From: Bradyrhizobium canariense
GTDB lineage: Bacteria > Pseudomonadota > Alphaproteobacteria > Rhizobiales > Xanthobacteraceae
Reading direction: 5' to 3'
NCBI RefSeq assembly: GCF_019402665.1
Contig: NZ_VSST01000034.1
Coordinates: 62,001 to 126,000 of the forward strand
Length of the DNA stretch: 64,000 nucleotides
Part shown: one piece after another, positions 51,586 through 59,900 of the stretch
How positions within the stretch are numbered: the stretch's first letter is position 1
Layout of the letters: each line of letters opens with the position of its first letter
Made by a program: the position numbers and the translations under genes
Notes under the pieces: generated by a model
Told to the model about the DNA's origin: nothing
The model's database searches: none
What the model saw: the letters and a program-made list of their open reading frames with translations, nothing else

Positions 51586-53295
51586 TCAGCCTTTGCCAGT
51601 CCTCTGCATAAAATCGAAGTCACAGCCCTCGTCGGCTTGCATAATGGTCTCATTGAACAGCCAGGCGTAGCCGCGCCGCGCCTCCTCCGGCGCAGCCGCC
51701 GGCTTCAATGCGGCACGGCGGCGCTCCAGCTCGGCAGCATCGACCAGCAGCTCAATGCTGCGTTTCGCAACATCCAGCTGGATCATATCGCCGTTCTTCA
51801 CCAGCGCCAGCGGCCCGCCGACGGCGGATTCCGGCGTGATGTGCAGCACGATGGTGCCGAACGCGGTGCCGCTCATACGCGCGTCGGAAATGCGCACCAT
51901 GTCCTTGGTGCCGCCACGCGCGAGCTTCTTCGGGATCGGCAGATAGCCCGCCTCGGGCATGCCGGGCGCGCCCTTGGGCCCGGCATTGCGCAGCACCAGC
52001 ACATCATCGGCGGTGACGTCGAGATCGGGATCGTCAACCCGCAGCGTCATATCCTCGACGGATTCGAACACCACGGCACGTCCGGTGTGCTGCAACAGTT
52101 TCGGGCTTGCAGCTGACTGCTTGATCACCGCGCCGCGCGGGGCGAGGTTACCGTGCAGGACGGCGAGGCCGCCTTCCTTCTTGATCGGATTGTCGCGCGC
52201 GCGGATCACGTCCTGGCCGGGTACGTGTTCCGCGTTGGCGGCGACATCGCGCAGGCTCTCGCCCGTGATGGTCTTCGCGTCGAGATCGACGAGGTCACCA
52301 AGCTGCGCCAGCAGTTTCGGCACGCCGCCGGCGTGATGGAAATGCTCCATATAATGCTCGCCGGACGGCTTGAGATCGATCAGCACCGGAACCTCGCGGC
52401 CGATTTGATCGAACACCTCGAGGTCGAGTCGGTGTGGCGAACGATGCGCCATCGCGGTCAAATGAATCAGGCCGTTGGTCGAGCCGCCGATCGCCTGGAG
52501 CACGACCTGCGCGTTCTTGAAAGATGCAGGCGTCAGCACCTCGCTCGGCTTTGGACCCTTGGTCTTGGCCATCTCGGCGGCCACCCTGCCGCTCGCTTCG
52601 GCGAGCCGAAAGCGCTCCGCATGCGGGGCGGGAATCGTCGCGCTCATCGGCAGCGACAGACCCATGGCCTCGATCATGCAGGCCATGGTGGAGGCCGTGC
52701 CCATCACCATGCAGGTGCCGACCGACGGTGCGAGGCGGCCGTTGACCGCCTCGATCTCGACATCGTCCATTTCGCCGGCGCGATACTTGCCCCAGAGACG
52801 GCGGCAATCGGTGCAGGCGCCCAGCACCTCGCCCTTATGGTGGCCGACGACCATCGGCCCGACCGGGATGACCACCGTCGGCAGATCGGCGCTGATTGCG
52901 GCCATCACCTGCGCCGGCAGTGTCTTGTCGCAGCCGCCGATCACGATCACCGAATCCATCGGCTGCGCGCGGATCATCTCCTCGGTATCCATCGCCATCA
53001 GATTACGCAGATACATCGAGGTCGGATGCGCAAAGCTTTCGGCGATCGAGATGGTCGGGAAAACGAACGGCATCGCGCCCGACAGCATCACGCCGCGCTT
53101 GGCGGCCTCGATGATCTGCGGGACGTTGCCGTGGCAGGGATTGTAGTCGCTATAGGTGTTGGTGATGCCGACGATCGGGCGCTCGAGCGCGTCGTCGGAA
53201 TAGCCCATGGCCTTGATGAACGCCTTGCGCAGGAACAGCGAGAAGCCGGCATCGCCATAGCTCGTCAGCCCTTTCCGCAACCCACTCGTCATCAT
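51586..53295 (-). CDS. IlvD/Edd-family dehydratase (sugar-acid dehydratase-like)
   Basis: 569-residue Fe-S dehydratase of the DHAD/phosphogluconate dehydratase family. The three cluster cysteines are Cys54 (NPCHGN), Cys122 (GGCDKT) and Cys195 (GTCMVMGTAST). The catalytic Ser-type C-terminal segment is SDARMSGTAFGT, and GGSTNGLIHL marks the active site. Length and the EVLGACTDCRRLW segment resemble sugar-acid (for example L-arabonate or D-xylonate) dehydratases more than IlvD of branched-chain synthesis. It heads the operon with dctP, dctQ and dctM and is divergent from a GntR regulator, so it most likely dehydrates an imported aldonic or uronic-derived acid. Two adjacent ATGs (53295, 53292). 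Confidence 0.87.
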   Translation of the reverse strand: MMTSGLRKGLTSYGDAGFSLFLRKAFIKAMGYSDDALERPIVGITNTYSDYNPCHGNVPQIIEAAKRGVMLSGAMPFVFPTISIAESFAHPTSMYLRNLMAMDTEEMIRAQPMDSVIVIGGCDKTLPAQVMAAISADLPTVVIPVGPMVVGHHKGEVLGACTDCRRLWGKYRAGEMDDVEIEAVNGRLAPSVGTCMVMGTASTMACMIEAMGLSLPMSATIPAPHAERFRLAEASGRVAAEMAKTKGPKPSEVLTPASFKNAQVVLQAIGGSTNGLIHLTAMAHRSPHRLDLEVFDQIGREVPVLIDLKPSGEHYMEHFHHAGGVPKLLAQLGDLVDLDAKTITGESLRDVAANAEHVPGQDVIRARDNPIKKEGGLAVLHGNLAPRGAVIKQSAASPKLLQHTGRAVVFESVEDMTLRVDDPDLDVTADDVLVLRNAGPKGAPGMPEAGYLPIPKKLARGGTKDMVRISDARMSGTAFGTIVLHITPESAVGGPLALVKNGDMIQLDVAKRSIELLVDAAELERRRAALKPAAAPEEARRGYAWLFNETIMQADEGCDFDFMQRTGKG

Positions 53296-53337
53296 GCCAC
53301 TCCCATTACCGGGTCATTGTCGTACAGCCTGCCCCTT

Positions 53338-53413
53338 GATTGTCAATAAGACAGACGTCAAACCTGCTATTTTCGCCGTCGACGCCATGGTGACGACCAG
53401 ATTATTGACAATC
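53338..53413. promoter_or_regulatory. Pair of inverted 12-bp operator-like sites between dehydratase and GntR genes
   Basis: GATTGTCAATAA at 53338-53349 recurs as its exact complement TTATTGACAATC at 53402-53413. The centres are 64 bases apart, about six helical turns. The left copy is 43 bases from the dehydratase start, the right copy 55 bases from the GntR start. This suits a GntR dimer pair controlling both divergent genes, perhaps by looping. Confidence 0.65.
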
Positions 53414-53467
53414 CGAGCCTTCCCTGCTCCACAGGACGGACCGGCCAAGCGCCGGGAGGCCGAGGGC

Positions 53468-54151
53468 ATGTCCGACACTCACACCGCAGACGCCATGACA
53501 GTCCGGCGCGACGATCCGGACGACATCGTCGCGCGGCTCGAGGAGGACATCATCTTCGGCCGCCTCGCGCCCGGCGCGCGTCTGACCGAAGACGCGCTGA
53601 TGTCGGCTTACGGCACCTCGCGGCACTTCGTGCGCCAGGCGCTGGTGGATGCCGAGCGCCGCGGCATCGTCCGCCGCGAGAAGAATGTCGGCGCCACCGT
53701 GCGGTTCTATTCGGCCGAAGAGGTCCGGCAGATCTACGAGGTCCGGGAGATGCTGACCCGGCAGGCGGCGCTGATGATCCCCCTGCCCGCACAGCAAGGC
53801 CTGATCGACGAGCTCTCCGCATTGCAGCGGCAATATTGCGCGCGAGCGGATTTGCAGGACCTGCGCGGCATCCATGAAGCCAATGACGCCTTCCACCTCG
53901 CGCTGTTCTCGGCCTGCGGAAATCCGTATCTGGTGCGCTCGCTGCAGGACTACATGAACCTGACGCTGCCGATGCGCGCCAAGAATCTCGCCGACCGAGA
54001 CGGCCTGGCGCAATCACGGCGCCAGCACGAGCTGATGATCGAGCTGTTGAAAGGCCGCGACAGCTGGGCGCTGGCCCAGCTCTGCGTCGATCATATGCAG
54101 TTCAGCAAGAAGGATTATCTGGCGCGGATTGCGGGTGAGGCCGAGCGCTAG
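53468..54151 (+). CDS. GntR family transcriptional regulator (FadR/FCD subfamily)
   Basis: 227-residue regulator. The winged helix-turn-helix is at residues 18-80 (ARLEEDIIFGRLAPGARLTED, then YGTSRHFVRQALVDAERRGIVRREKNVGATV), and the C-terminal all-helical FCD ligand domain follows, with metal-ligand-type residues in EANDAFHLALF and HELMIELL. FCD regulators usually sense carboxylates or sugar acids. ATG 53468 is supported by GGGAGG at 8 bases; an open frame from 53294 overlaps the operators and is unlikely to be translated. It is divergent from the dehydratase/TRAP operon and probably controls it. Confidence 0.92.
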   Translation: MSDTHTADAMTVRRDDPDDIVARLEEDIIFGRLAPGARLTEDALMSAYGTSRHFVRQALVDAERRGIVRREKNVGATVRFYSAEEVRQIYEVREMLTRQAALMIPLPAQQGLIDELSALQRQYCARADLQDLRGIHEANDAFHLALFSACGNPYLVRSLQDYMNLTLPMRAKNLADRDGLAQSRRQHELMIELLKGRDSWALAQLCVDHMQFSKKDYLARIAGEAER

Positions 54152-54191
54152 CGCGTGCGCCCGTTAGGCCATGGCAAGCCAAGTCGCAGGT

Positions 54192-54605
54192 TCAGTACCG
54201 TCTTAGCAGGCCGCGCTCCACGCTGGTATCACCATAGTCGGCGCAGGCCGCTTTCGGGTCGTTGATCAACTGCGCTCGGATGCGCCTGAACGTTTTGGCG
54301 GCCGCGTCGGACACCTCGATGCGGAATTTACCGGCATCGTAGTTTTCGCCGTCGCGGGCCTTGATGGCTGCCGCATAGGCGTCGATCATCGCCATCGCGG
54401 CATCCGTGCTGCCGAGAAGTCGGGCGCCGAGCTGGACACTGCCGGCACCATTGACCTCGTAGCCGACGCATCGTTGTTCGAGCACCGCGGACGCGGTGAC
54501 GAGCTGGTCGAGAAACGTCGCCTCGGCGTCGCTGAGCATCGCGGCTCGCGCCGGGGCCGACATGATCAGCGCTAGCAGTACGACGGCTGGCAATTTGATT
54601 TTCAT
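54192..54605 (-). CDS. Small exported protein of unknown function
   Basis: 137-residue protein with a clear signal peptide at residues 1-21 (KLPAVVLLALIMSAPARA). The mature part is helical and Ala-rich, with two cysteines (EQRCVGYE and KAACADYG) that could form one disulfide. I do not recognise the family. ATG 54605 is chosen because the signal peptide starts there; the open frame extends to 54698 without a better start. It is convergent with the GntR gene. The 302-base region upstream holds a FixK/FNR-like box about 100 bases before its start, so oxygen-dependent control is possible. Confidence 0.7.
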   Translation of the reverse strand: MKIKLPAVVLLALIMSAPARAAMLSDAEATFLDQLVTASAVLEQRCVGYEVNGAGSVQLGARLLGSTDAAMAMIDAYAAAIKARDGENYDAGKFRIEVSDAAAKTFRRIRAQLINDPKAACADYGDTSVERGLLRRY

Positions 54606-54907
54606 TGTTCTGACTCTCGCCGCCGCAATCGAACCGTGATCGCGGCACCGGTTGCCGAAATGCGATCGCGCAGATCGAGAACCAAATGCCGAAGGCAAGG
54701 TTGACCTGGATCAATGGGCAGGGCGGCCAAGCCAAAGCTCGGCCCCCGCATGCGCTCGTCCTCAATGAACCGGGGGCCACCGCGTCGTGATGGACATCAA
54801 AACCTTTTGTCAACCCATCGAAATAGGGCGCCGTCGGAAATAGATAGGACCGGCGTCCAGCCGCGAATCGCACGTTCTTCCCCGTATTCCCTCCCGAATG
54901 AAATGCC
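54606..54907. other. Divergent intergenic region between exported protein and MFS transporter
   Basis: 302 bases with no gene visible. It contains the FixK/FNR-like palindrome at 54701-54714 and a GGCCCCCG/CGGGGGCC inverted repeat around 54740-54780. Promoters for both divergent genes should be here. Confidence 0.5.
54701..54714. promoter_or_regulatory. FixK/FNR-type binding box
   Basis: TTGACCTGGATCAA matches the TTGA-N6-TCAA core of Crp/Fnr-type anaeroboxes and the extended CTGGATCAA form seen at rhizobial FixK2 targets. It lies about 100 bases upstream of the exported-protein gene and about 195 bases upstream of the MFS gene. One such match per 64 kb is expected by chance, so position and the extended match carry the weight. 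Confidence 0.4.
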
Positions 54908-56179
54908 ATGACCGAACAAACCCTGACCGAGCCGATCGTCGAGTCGCAGGAGCGATCCCGCGGTTTTACGCGCTACCAGACGATCCTCGTTGCGCTGCTG
55001 GCGCTGGTCCAGTTCACGATCATCATCGATTTCATGATCATGTCGCCGCTCGGCGCCATCATGATGCCGGCGCTCGATATTTCGGCCGCTCAGTTCGGCG
55101 TGGCGGTCTCGGCCTATGCGTTCAGCGCGGGAATTTCCGGCATCCTGGCGGCCGGCTTTGCCGACCGGTTCGACCGCAAACGGCTGCTGTTGTTCTTCTA
55201 CGCCGGCTTCACCCTCGGCACGGCGCTGTGCGCGATCGCGCCCAACTATCATCTGTTGCTGCTGGGGCGGATCGTGACCGGCCTGTTCGGCGGCGTGATC
55301 GGCTCGGTCGTGCTCGCCATCGTCACCGATCTGTTCACGCTGCAATTGCGCGGCCGCGTCATGGGCTTCGTGCAAACCGCCTTCGCTGCAAGCCAGGTGC
55401 TGGGCATCCCAGCCGGCCTTTTCCTCGCCAACCAGTGGAACTGGCACGTCGCGTTCGGCGCGCTGGTCGGCCTGTCGGTGATCGGGATGATCGCCGTGAT
55501 GCTCCTGATGAAGCCGGTGAACGGCCATCTCGGGCTGAAGCAGGATCGAAACCCGTTCCGGCATCTGATCGCAACGGTCTCTCAGCCGCGTTATTGGATG
55601 GCGTTCTCGGTGACGACCCTGCTGGCGACCGGCGGCTACATGCTGATGCCGTTCGGCAGCGCCTACACCGTGCACAATCTCGGCATCGACATCGTGCATC
55701 TGCCGACGATCTATCTCGTCTCCGGGCTGTTCAGCATTGTCATCGGCCCGCTGGTGGGACGCGCGAGCGATGCCTTCGGCAAATACCCGACCTTCGTCTT
55801 CGGCAGCGCGATGTCCATCGTCATGGTGCTGATCTACACCCATCTCGGCGAGGTGAGCCTGACGGTCGCGATCCTGGTCAACGTCCTGATGTTCGTCGGC
55901 ATCTTCTCCCGCATGATTCCGTCGCAGGCGCTGATTTCCGCAATCCCCGAGCCGGCGCAACGCGGCTCCTTCAGCGCGGTCGGCGCGTCGCTGCAGCAGC
56001 TCTCCGGCGGGCTCGGCTCCGTGCTCGCCGCCGCACTCATCGCGCAGGACGCCGACGGTACGCTCCGGCATTTCGACCGGCTGGGATACGTCGTCGTGAC
56101 GACGGCGGTGATTTCTCTGATCCTGATGTACTTTGTGCAGCGGCCCATCGCGGCCCAGGCCGGCAAACGCGTTGTCTAG
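54908..56179 (+). CDS. MFS transporter
   Basis: 423-residue major facilitator protein with 12 predicted helices. TM1 is ILVALLALVQFTIIIDFMIM, the MFS loop 2-3 motif is GFADRFDRKR and the TM4-TM5 region includes GRIVTGLFGG and QTAFAASQVLGIPAG. The sequence resembles the DHA1-type/arabinose-efflux-like group, exporters of drugs or sugars, but specificity cannot be read. It is preceded by a divergent region with a FixK-like box. The next gene, a uronate dehydrogenase, is convergent 38 bases away, so no operon link is implied. Confidence 0.9.
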   Translation: MTEQTLTEPIVESQERSRGFTRYQTILVALLALVQFTIIIDFMIMSPLGAIMMPALDISAAQFGVAVSAYAFSAGISGILAAGFADRFDRKRLLLFFYAGFTLGTALCAIAPNYHLLLLGRIVTGLFGGVIGSVVLAIVTDLFTLQLRGRVMGFVQTAFAASQVLGIPAGLFLANQWNWHVAFGALVGLSVIGMIAVMLLMKPVNGHLGLKQDRNPFRHLIATVSQPRYWMAFSVTTLLATGGYMLMPFGSAYTVHNLGIDIVHLPTIYLVSGLFSIVIGPLVGRASDAFGKYPTFVFGSAMSIVMVLIYTHLGEVSLTVAILVNVLMFVGIFSRMIPSQALISAIPEPAQRGSFSAVGASLQQLSGGLGSVLAAALIAQDADGTLRHFDRLGYVVVTTAVISLILMYFVQRPIAAQAGKRVV

Positions 56180-56217
56180 GGCGTCGTTTCCGACGCCCTG
56201 GATTTGCGAATGCGCTC

Positions 56218-57042
56218 CTACCGCTTATTCCAATCGATGATGCGGCTTGTGTCGCCGTCGAACTCGTTGCTGCAGAACGCGCCGCCCTGATAGTGATCGC
56301 CGATCGGATCGGGCTTCAGCTTGGCCTGCTCGGCCATCGCATGCGCCACGTGGTCCTCGGAGCGCCCCGTCGGACGGTAGCCGAACTCGTAGGCGCGGTG
56401 GTTGTCCCACCAGGCACGCTCGTTCAGGGACACGCCGTAGAAGATCTCGAAATGAATGTCGGGATGCTCGAGCCCGATCTGGCAGAGCTGCACCAGATCT
56501 TCCGGCTTCAGCCAGATCGAGATCCGGCGATGATCCAGCGGCACGTCGCCGAAATTGCCAATGCGAAGGCAAGTCACCTTCAGGCCATGCTTGTCGGCAT
56601 AGAGCGCGCCGACCGCTTCGCCGAACACCTTGCTGACGCCATAGCGGCCGTCGGGGCGCGGGGTCACATCGGTGCCGATCTTGTGGTGGCGCGGATAGAA
56701 TCCGACGGCATGGTTCGAGGAGGCAAACACCACGCGCTTGACGCCCTTGCGATACGCTGCCTCGAACAGATTGTAGCCGCCGATGATGTTGGCCTGGAGG
56801 ATGTCGTTCCAGGGACCTTCGACCGAATAGCCGCCGAAATGGATGATGCCGTCGACGCCCTCGCAGATCGCCTCGCACTGCGCCAGGTCAGAGAGATCCG
56901 CCGCCTTGAATTGCTCGTTCGCGCCGAGGTCCTTCGGCGGGCGGATATCAGAGAGCAGCAGGTCCGGATAGATCGGCGGCAGCAGTTTCCGCAGGCGCGT
57001 TCCGATCCCGCCCGAAGCTCCCGTCATCAAGATACGCGGCAT
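56218..57042 (-). CDS. udh: Uronate dehydrogenase-like NAD-dependent epimerase/dehydratase family protein
   Basis: 274-residue short-chain-type enzyme. The NAD-binding GxxGxxG is GASGGIG at residues 8-14 and the catalytic pair is Tyr134/Lys138 in YGVSK, with the Ser in FASSNHAVGFYP. The pattern GIIHFGGYSVEGPW, NIIGGYNLFEAA and SSNHAVGFYP closely follows bacterial uronate dehydrogenase (galacturonate/glucuronate to aldarolactone). ATG 57042 fits; an upstream open frame is not needed. It is divergent from an SMP-30-type lactonase gene, which would open the lactone product. Together they suggest the oxidative uronate pathway. Confidence 0.8.
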   Translation of the reverse strand: MPRILMTGASGGIGTRLRKLLPPIYPDLLLSDIRPPKDLGANEQFKAADLSDLAQCEAICEGVDGIIHFGGYSVEGPWNDILQANIIGGYNLFEAAYRKGVKRVVFASSNHAVGFYPRHHKIGTDVTPRPDGRYGVSKVFGEAVGALYADKHGLKVTCLRIGNFGDVPLDHRRISIWLKPEDLVQLCQIGLEHPDIHFEIFYGVSLNERAWWDNHRAYEFGYRPTGRSEDHVAHAMAEQAKLKPDPIGDHYQGGAFCSNEFDGDTSRIIDWNKR

Positions 57043-57131
57043 GTCTTTCCTCGCCTTTGGCAACCAATTTGCGGTCACATGTCTCTAATGATAGCAGGAT
57101 TGTCCAGAGGGAACGAAACGAGAGAACCGAC

Positions 57132-58109
57132 ATGAATGAGGCATCGTCCCATCCCCAGGAGCGGCCAGGCTGGCGGCCGGCGAGCTACTATCCCGATCCG
57201 GCGATAAAGGCACTCGATCCCCGCTTCGAAAAATACTGGCTAAAACTCTCGGCGGTGGAGCGGCTGACGACCGGCCTGCGCTGGGCCGAGGGTCCGGTGT
57301 GGTTCGGCGACGGGCGTTACCTCTTGTGCAGCGACATTCCGAACCAGCGTATCCTCAAATGGGAGGAGGAGACCGGCGCGGTCTCGGTGTTCCGCAGGCC
57401 CTCCAATTTTGCCAACGGCAACACCAGGGATCGCCAGGGCCGGCTCGTCACCTGCGAGCATGGTGGGCGACGCGTCACCCGCACCGAATATGACGGCGAG
57501 ATCACCGTGCTGATGGATCAATTCAACGGCAAGCGGTTAAACTCACCGAACGATGTCATTGTTAAATCGGACGGCTCGATCTGGTTCACCGATCCAACCT
57601 TCGGCCTGCTAGGCAATTACGAGGGCTACAAGGCCGAGCCGGACATTGATCCGAATGTCTACCGGCTCGATCCCACAACCGGTAATGCGACCATCGTCGC
57701 CGAAGGCGTGCTGGGTCCGAACGGGCTGTGCTTCTCGCCGGACGAGAAAATTCTTTATGTGGTGGAATCGCGCGGCGTGCCGAACCGCAAAATCCTCGCC
57801 TATGACGTCTCGGCGGACGGCACCACGATCTCCAATAAGCGAGTCTTCATCGACGCAGGTCCAGGCACGCCGGACGGCATGCGCTGTGACATTGACGGCA
57901 ATCTCTGGTGCGGCTGGGGCATGGGCGATCCCGAGCTCGACGGCGTCGTGGTGTTCGCGCCCGACGGCGTCATGATCGGCCGTATCGCACTGCCCGAGCG
58001 CTGCGCCAATCTCTGCTTCGGCGGCGTCAAGCGCAACCGCCTGTTCATGGCGGCGAGCCAGTCGATCTACGCGTTGTATGTGAACACGCAGGGCGCGGTG
58101 GGGGGATAG
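57132..58109 (+). CDS. SMP-30/gluconolactonase family protein
   Basis: 325-residue beta-propeller lactonase. Metal-ligand Glu is in LRWAEGPVWFGDGRYLLCSDI, and further ligands are in NSPNDVIVKSDGSIWFTDPTFGL and LGPNGLCFSPDEKILYVVES (the Asn of each and Asp of a later PDGMRCD). These match the calcium/zinc site of SMP-30 lactonases, which hydrolyse aldono- or aldarolactones. GAGAG lies 8 bases before the ATG; an upstream frame to 57057 is not needed. It is divergent from uronate dehydrogenase, from which it probably takes the lactone. A repeat element and bidirectional terminator follow. Confidence 0.88.
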   Translation: MNEASSHPQERPGWRPASYYPDPAIKALDPRFEKYWLKLSAVERLTTGLRWAEGPVWFGDGRYLLCSDIPNQRILKWEEETGAVSVFRRPSNFANGNTRDRQGRLVTCEHGGRRVTRTEYDGEITVLMDQFNGKRLNSPNDVIVKSDGSIWFTDPTFGLLGNYEGYKAEPDIDPNVYRLDPTTGNATIVAEGVLGPNGLCFSPDEKILYVVESRGVPNRKILAYDVSADGTTISNKRVFIDAGPGTPDGMRCDIDGNLWCGWGMGDPELDGVVVFAPDGVMIGRIALPERCANLCFGGVKRNRLFMAASQSIYALYVNTQGAVGG

Positions 58110-58132
58110 TTTTTCCTCCGTCGTTGCGAGCC

Positions 58133-58202
58133 CGTAGCCCGCATGGAGCGAAGCGCAATCCGGGACAGTCCCCGCATTCCGCTTCGCTCCATGCGGGCTA
58201 CG
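58133..58202. repeat. Intergenic inverted-repeat element with perfect 23-bp arms
   Basis: Arms at 58133-58155 and 58180-58202 are exact reverse complements over 23 bases (CGTAGCCCGCATGGAGC and so on); a 24-base interior separates them. It sits between the convergent lactonase and aldehyde dehydrogenase genes, just before a terminator. This is another rhizobial repeat type. Confidence 0.88.
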
Positions 58203-58210
58203 AAAAAATA

Positions 58211-58243
58211 AAAACGCCGGAGCGGTGGCCGCTCCGGCGTTTT
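58211..58243. terminator. Bidirectional rho-independent terminator
   Basis: Arms CGCCGGAGCGG (58215-58225) and its complement (58229-58239), loop TGG, flanked by AAAA on the left and TTTT on the right. On the minus strand the T-tract is TTTTTATTTTTT, so it ends the aldehyde dehydrogenase transcript well; on the plus strand TTTTGTTGTT can end the lactonase transcript. Confidence 0.9.
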
Positions 58244-58262
58244 GTTGTTCAGGCGACGAAGC

Positions 58263-59693
58263 CTACGCCGCGTTGAAGCCCGCAACCGCCTTCACTTCGA
58301 GGAAGTCCTCGAGGCCGTACTTGCCCCACTCGCGGCCGTTGCCGGACTGCTTGTAGCCGCCGAACGGTGCGCTGCGATCGTTGGGCACGCCCTGCAGATT
58401 GACGTTGCCGGCGCGGATCTGCCGGCCGACGCGCTTGGCGTCCTCGACGGAAGCACCCGTGACGTAGCCGGCAAGCCCATAGGGCGTGTCGTTGGCGATG
58501 TGCACGGCCTCGGCTTCGTCCTTGGCGCCGATGATGGTGAGCACCGGTCCGAAGATCTCTTCACGCGCAATCGTCATGTCGGGGGTGACGTCGGCAAAGA
58601 TGGTGGGACGGACATAGAAGCCCTTGTTGACGCCTTCGGGCAGGCCCGGGCCGCCGGCGACGAGCGTTGCGCCCTCGTCGATGCCCTTCTTGATCAGGCC
58701 CTGGATCTTGTCCCACTGGCCGCGGTTGACCACGGGACCGATGGTGGTGCCTTCGGCGCGGGGATCGCCGGCCTTGGTCTTGTCGGCGACCGCCTTCGCA
58801 ATCGCGGCGACTTCCTTCATCTTCGAGGCCGGCACGATCATGCGCGAGGGCGCGTTGCAGGACTGGCCGGAGTTGTTGAACATGTGCATCACGCCGCCGG
58901 TCACCGCCTTGGTGAGGTCGGCGCCTTCGAGGATGACGTTCGGCGACTTGCCGCCGAGCTCCTGGCTGACGCGCTTGACGGTCGGTGCCGCGCGCTTGGC
59001 AACGTCGATGCCGGCGCGGGTCGAGCCGGTGAAGGAGATCATGTCGATATCGGGATGCTCGCTCATGGCGGCGCCGACCTCGGGGCCGAGACCGTTGACG
59101 AGATTGAATACGCCCTTCGGCACGCCGGCTTCATGGAGGATTTGCGCGAAGATCAGCGCCGAGGTCGGGGTGAACTCCGACGGCTTCAGGATCATGGTGC
59201 AGCCGGCGGCAAGCGCGGGCGCGACCTTGCAGGCGATCTGGTTGAGCGGCCAGTTCCAGGGCGTGATCATGCCGACCACGCCGACCGGCTCGCGCAGCAC
59301 CATGGCGGTGCCGACCGGTTCCTCGAAATGATAGTTCTTGAGCACGTCGAGCGTGGTCATGAGGTGGCCGAGACCAGCGCCGGCCTGCAGCTTCTCCGCC
59401 ATCGGCAGCGGCGCACCCATTTCGTCGGAGACGGCAGCACCGATCTCCTTGAGGCGGCCCTTGTAGATCTCGATGACCTTGGTGAGCAGCGCGACGCGCT
59501 CGTCACGGCTGGTCTGGGAGAACGTCACGAACGCGCGCTTGGCGGCGGCAACGGCTTTATCAACGTCGGCCTTGGAGCCCAGCGCAACCTCGTACATCGC
59601 CTCTTCCGTCGCCGGATTGACCACGGCGGTGGACTTCTTGACGGCGGGATCGACCCAGGCGCCGTCGATGTAGAACTGCATGCGATTGACCAT
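58263..59693 (-). CDS. Aldehyde dehydrogenase family protein
   Basis: 476-residue NAD(P)-dependent aldehyde dehydrogenase. The active site is complete: Asn147 in TPWNWPL, Glu245 in QELGGKSP and the nucleophile Cys279 in NSGQSCNAPSR. The NAD-binding region with GSTRAGID and a normal C-terminal EEIFGPVL are present. AGAGG lies 6-7 bases before ATG 59693; an upstream frame to 59789 is not supported. The sequence resembles DhaS/betaine-type or 2-oxoglutarate-semialdehyde-type enzymes; the neighbouring uronate genes make the latter attractive but it is not proven. Terminated by the bidirectional hairpin. Confidence 0.92.
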   Translation of the reverse strand: MVNRMQFYIDGAWVDPAVKKSTAVVNPATEEAMYEVALGSKADVDKAVAAAKRAFVTFSQTSRDERVALLTKVIEIYKGRLKEIGAAVSDEMGAPLPMAEKLQAGAGLGHLMTTLDVLKNYHFEEPVGTAMVLREPVGVVGMITPWNWPLNQIACKVAPALAAGCTMILKPSEFTPTSALIFAQILHEAGVPKGVFNLVNGLGPEVGAAMSEHPDIDMISFTGSTRAGIDVAKRAAPTVKRVSQELGGKSPNVILEGADLTKAVTGGVMHMFNNSGQSCNAPSRMIVPASKMKEVAAIAKAVADKTKAGDPRAEGTTIGPVVNRGQWDKIQGLIKKGIDEGATLVAGGPGLPEGVNKGFYVRPTIFADVTPDMTIAREEIFGPVLTIIGAKDEAEAVHIANDTPYGLAGYVTGASVEDAKRVGRQIRAGNVNLQGVPNDRSAPFGGYKQSGNGREWGKYGLEDFLEVKAVAGFNAA

Positions 59694-59854
59694 AGTGAAC
59701 CTCTTCTTGGGGGCTTGGAGGGGGCGTTTCGGCAGGCATCCTTGCACGAAAGCGCCGGCAATTGAACCCGCCATGTGCGGGGCCAGCATTGCGGCGGACG
59801 GAGGTTATATGAGCCGATGGCGGAGGGGTGGCAAGGTCTCGCCTCACTCACGAT

Positions 59855-59897
59855 GTCATCCCGGCCTAGTGCCCATTGCGCGCTAGGCCGGGATGAC
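59855..59897. repeat. Small inverted-repeat element, GTCATCCCGGCC family
   Basis: Arms GTCATCCCGGCCTAG (59855-59869) and CTAGGCCGGGATGAC (59883-59897), exact over 15 bases with a 13-base loop. It lies next to the 3' end of the AceE-like gene and is a common rhizobial palindrome that may also act as a weak terminator. Confidence 0.85.
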
Positions 59898-59900
59898 GAA

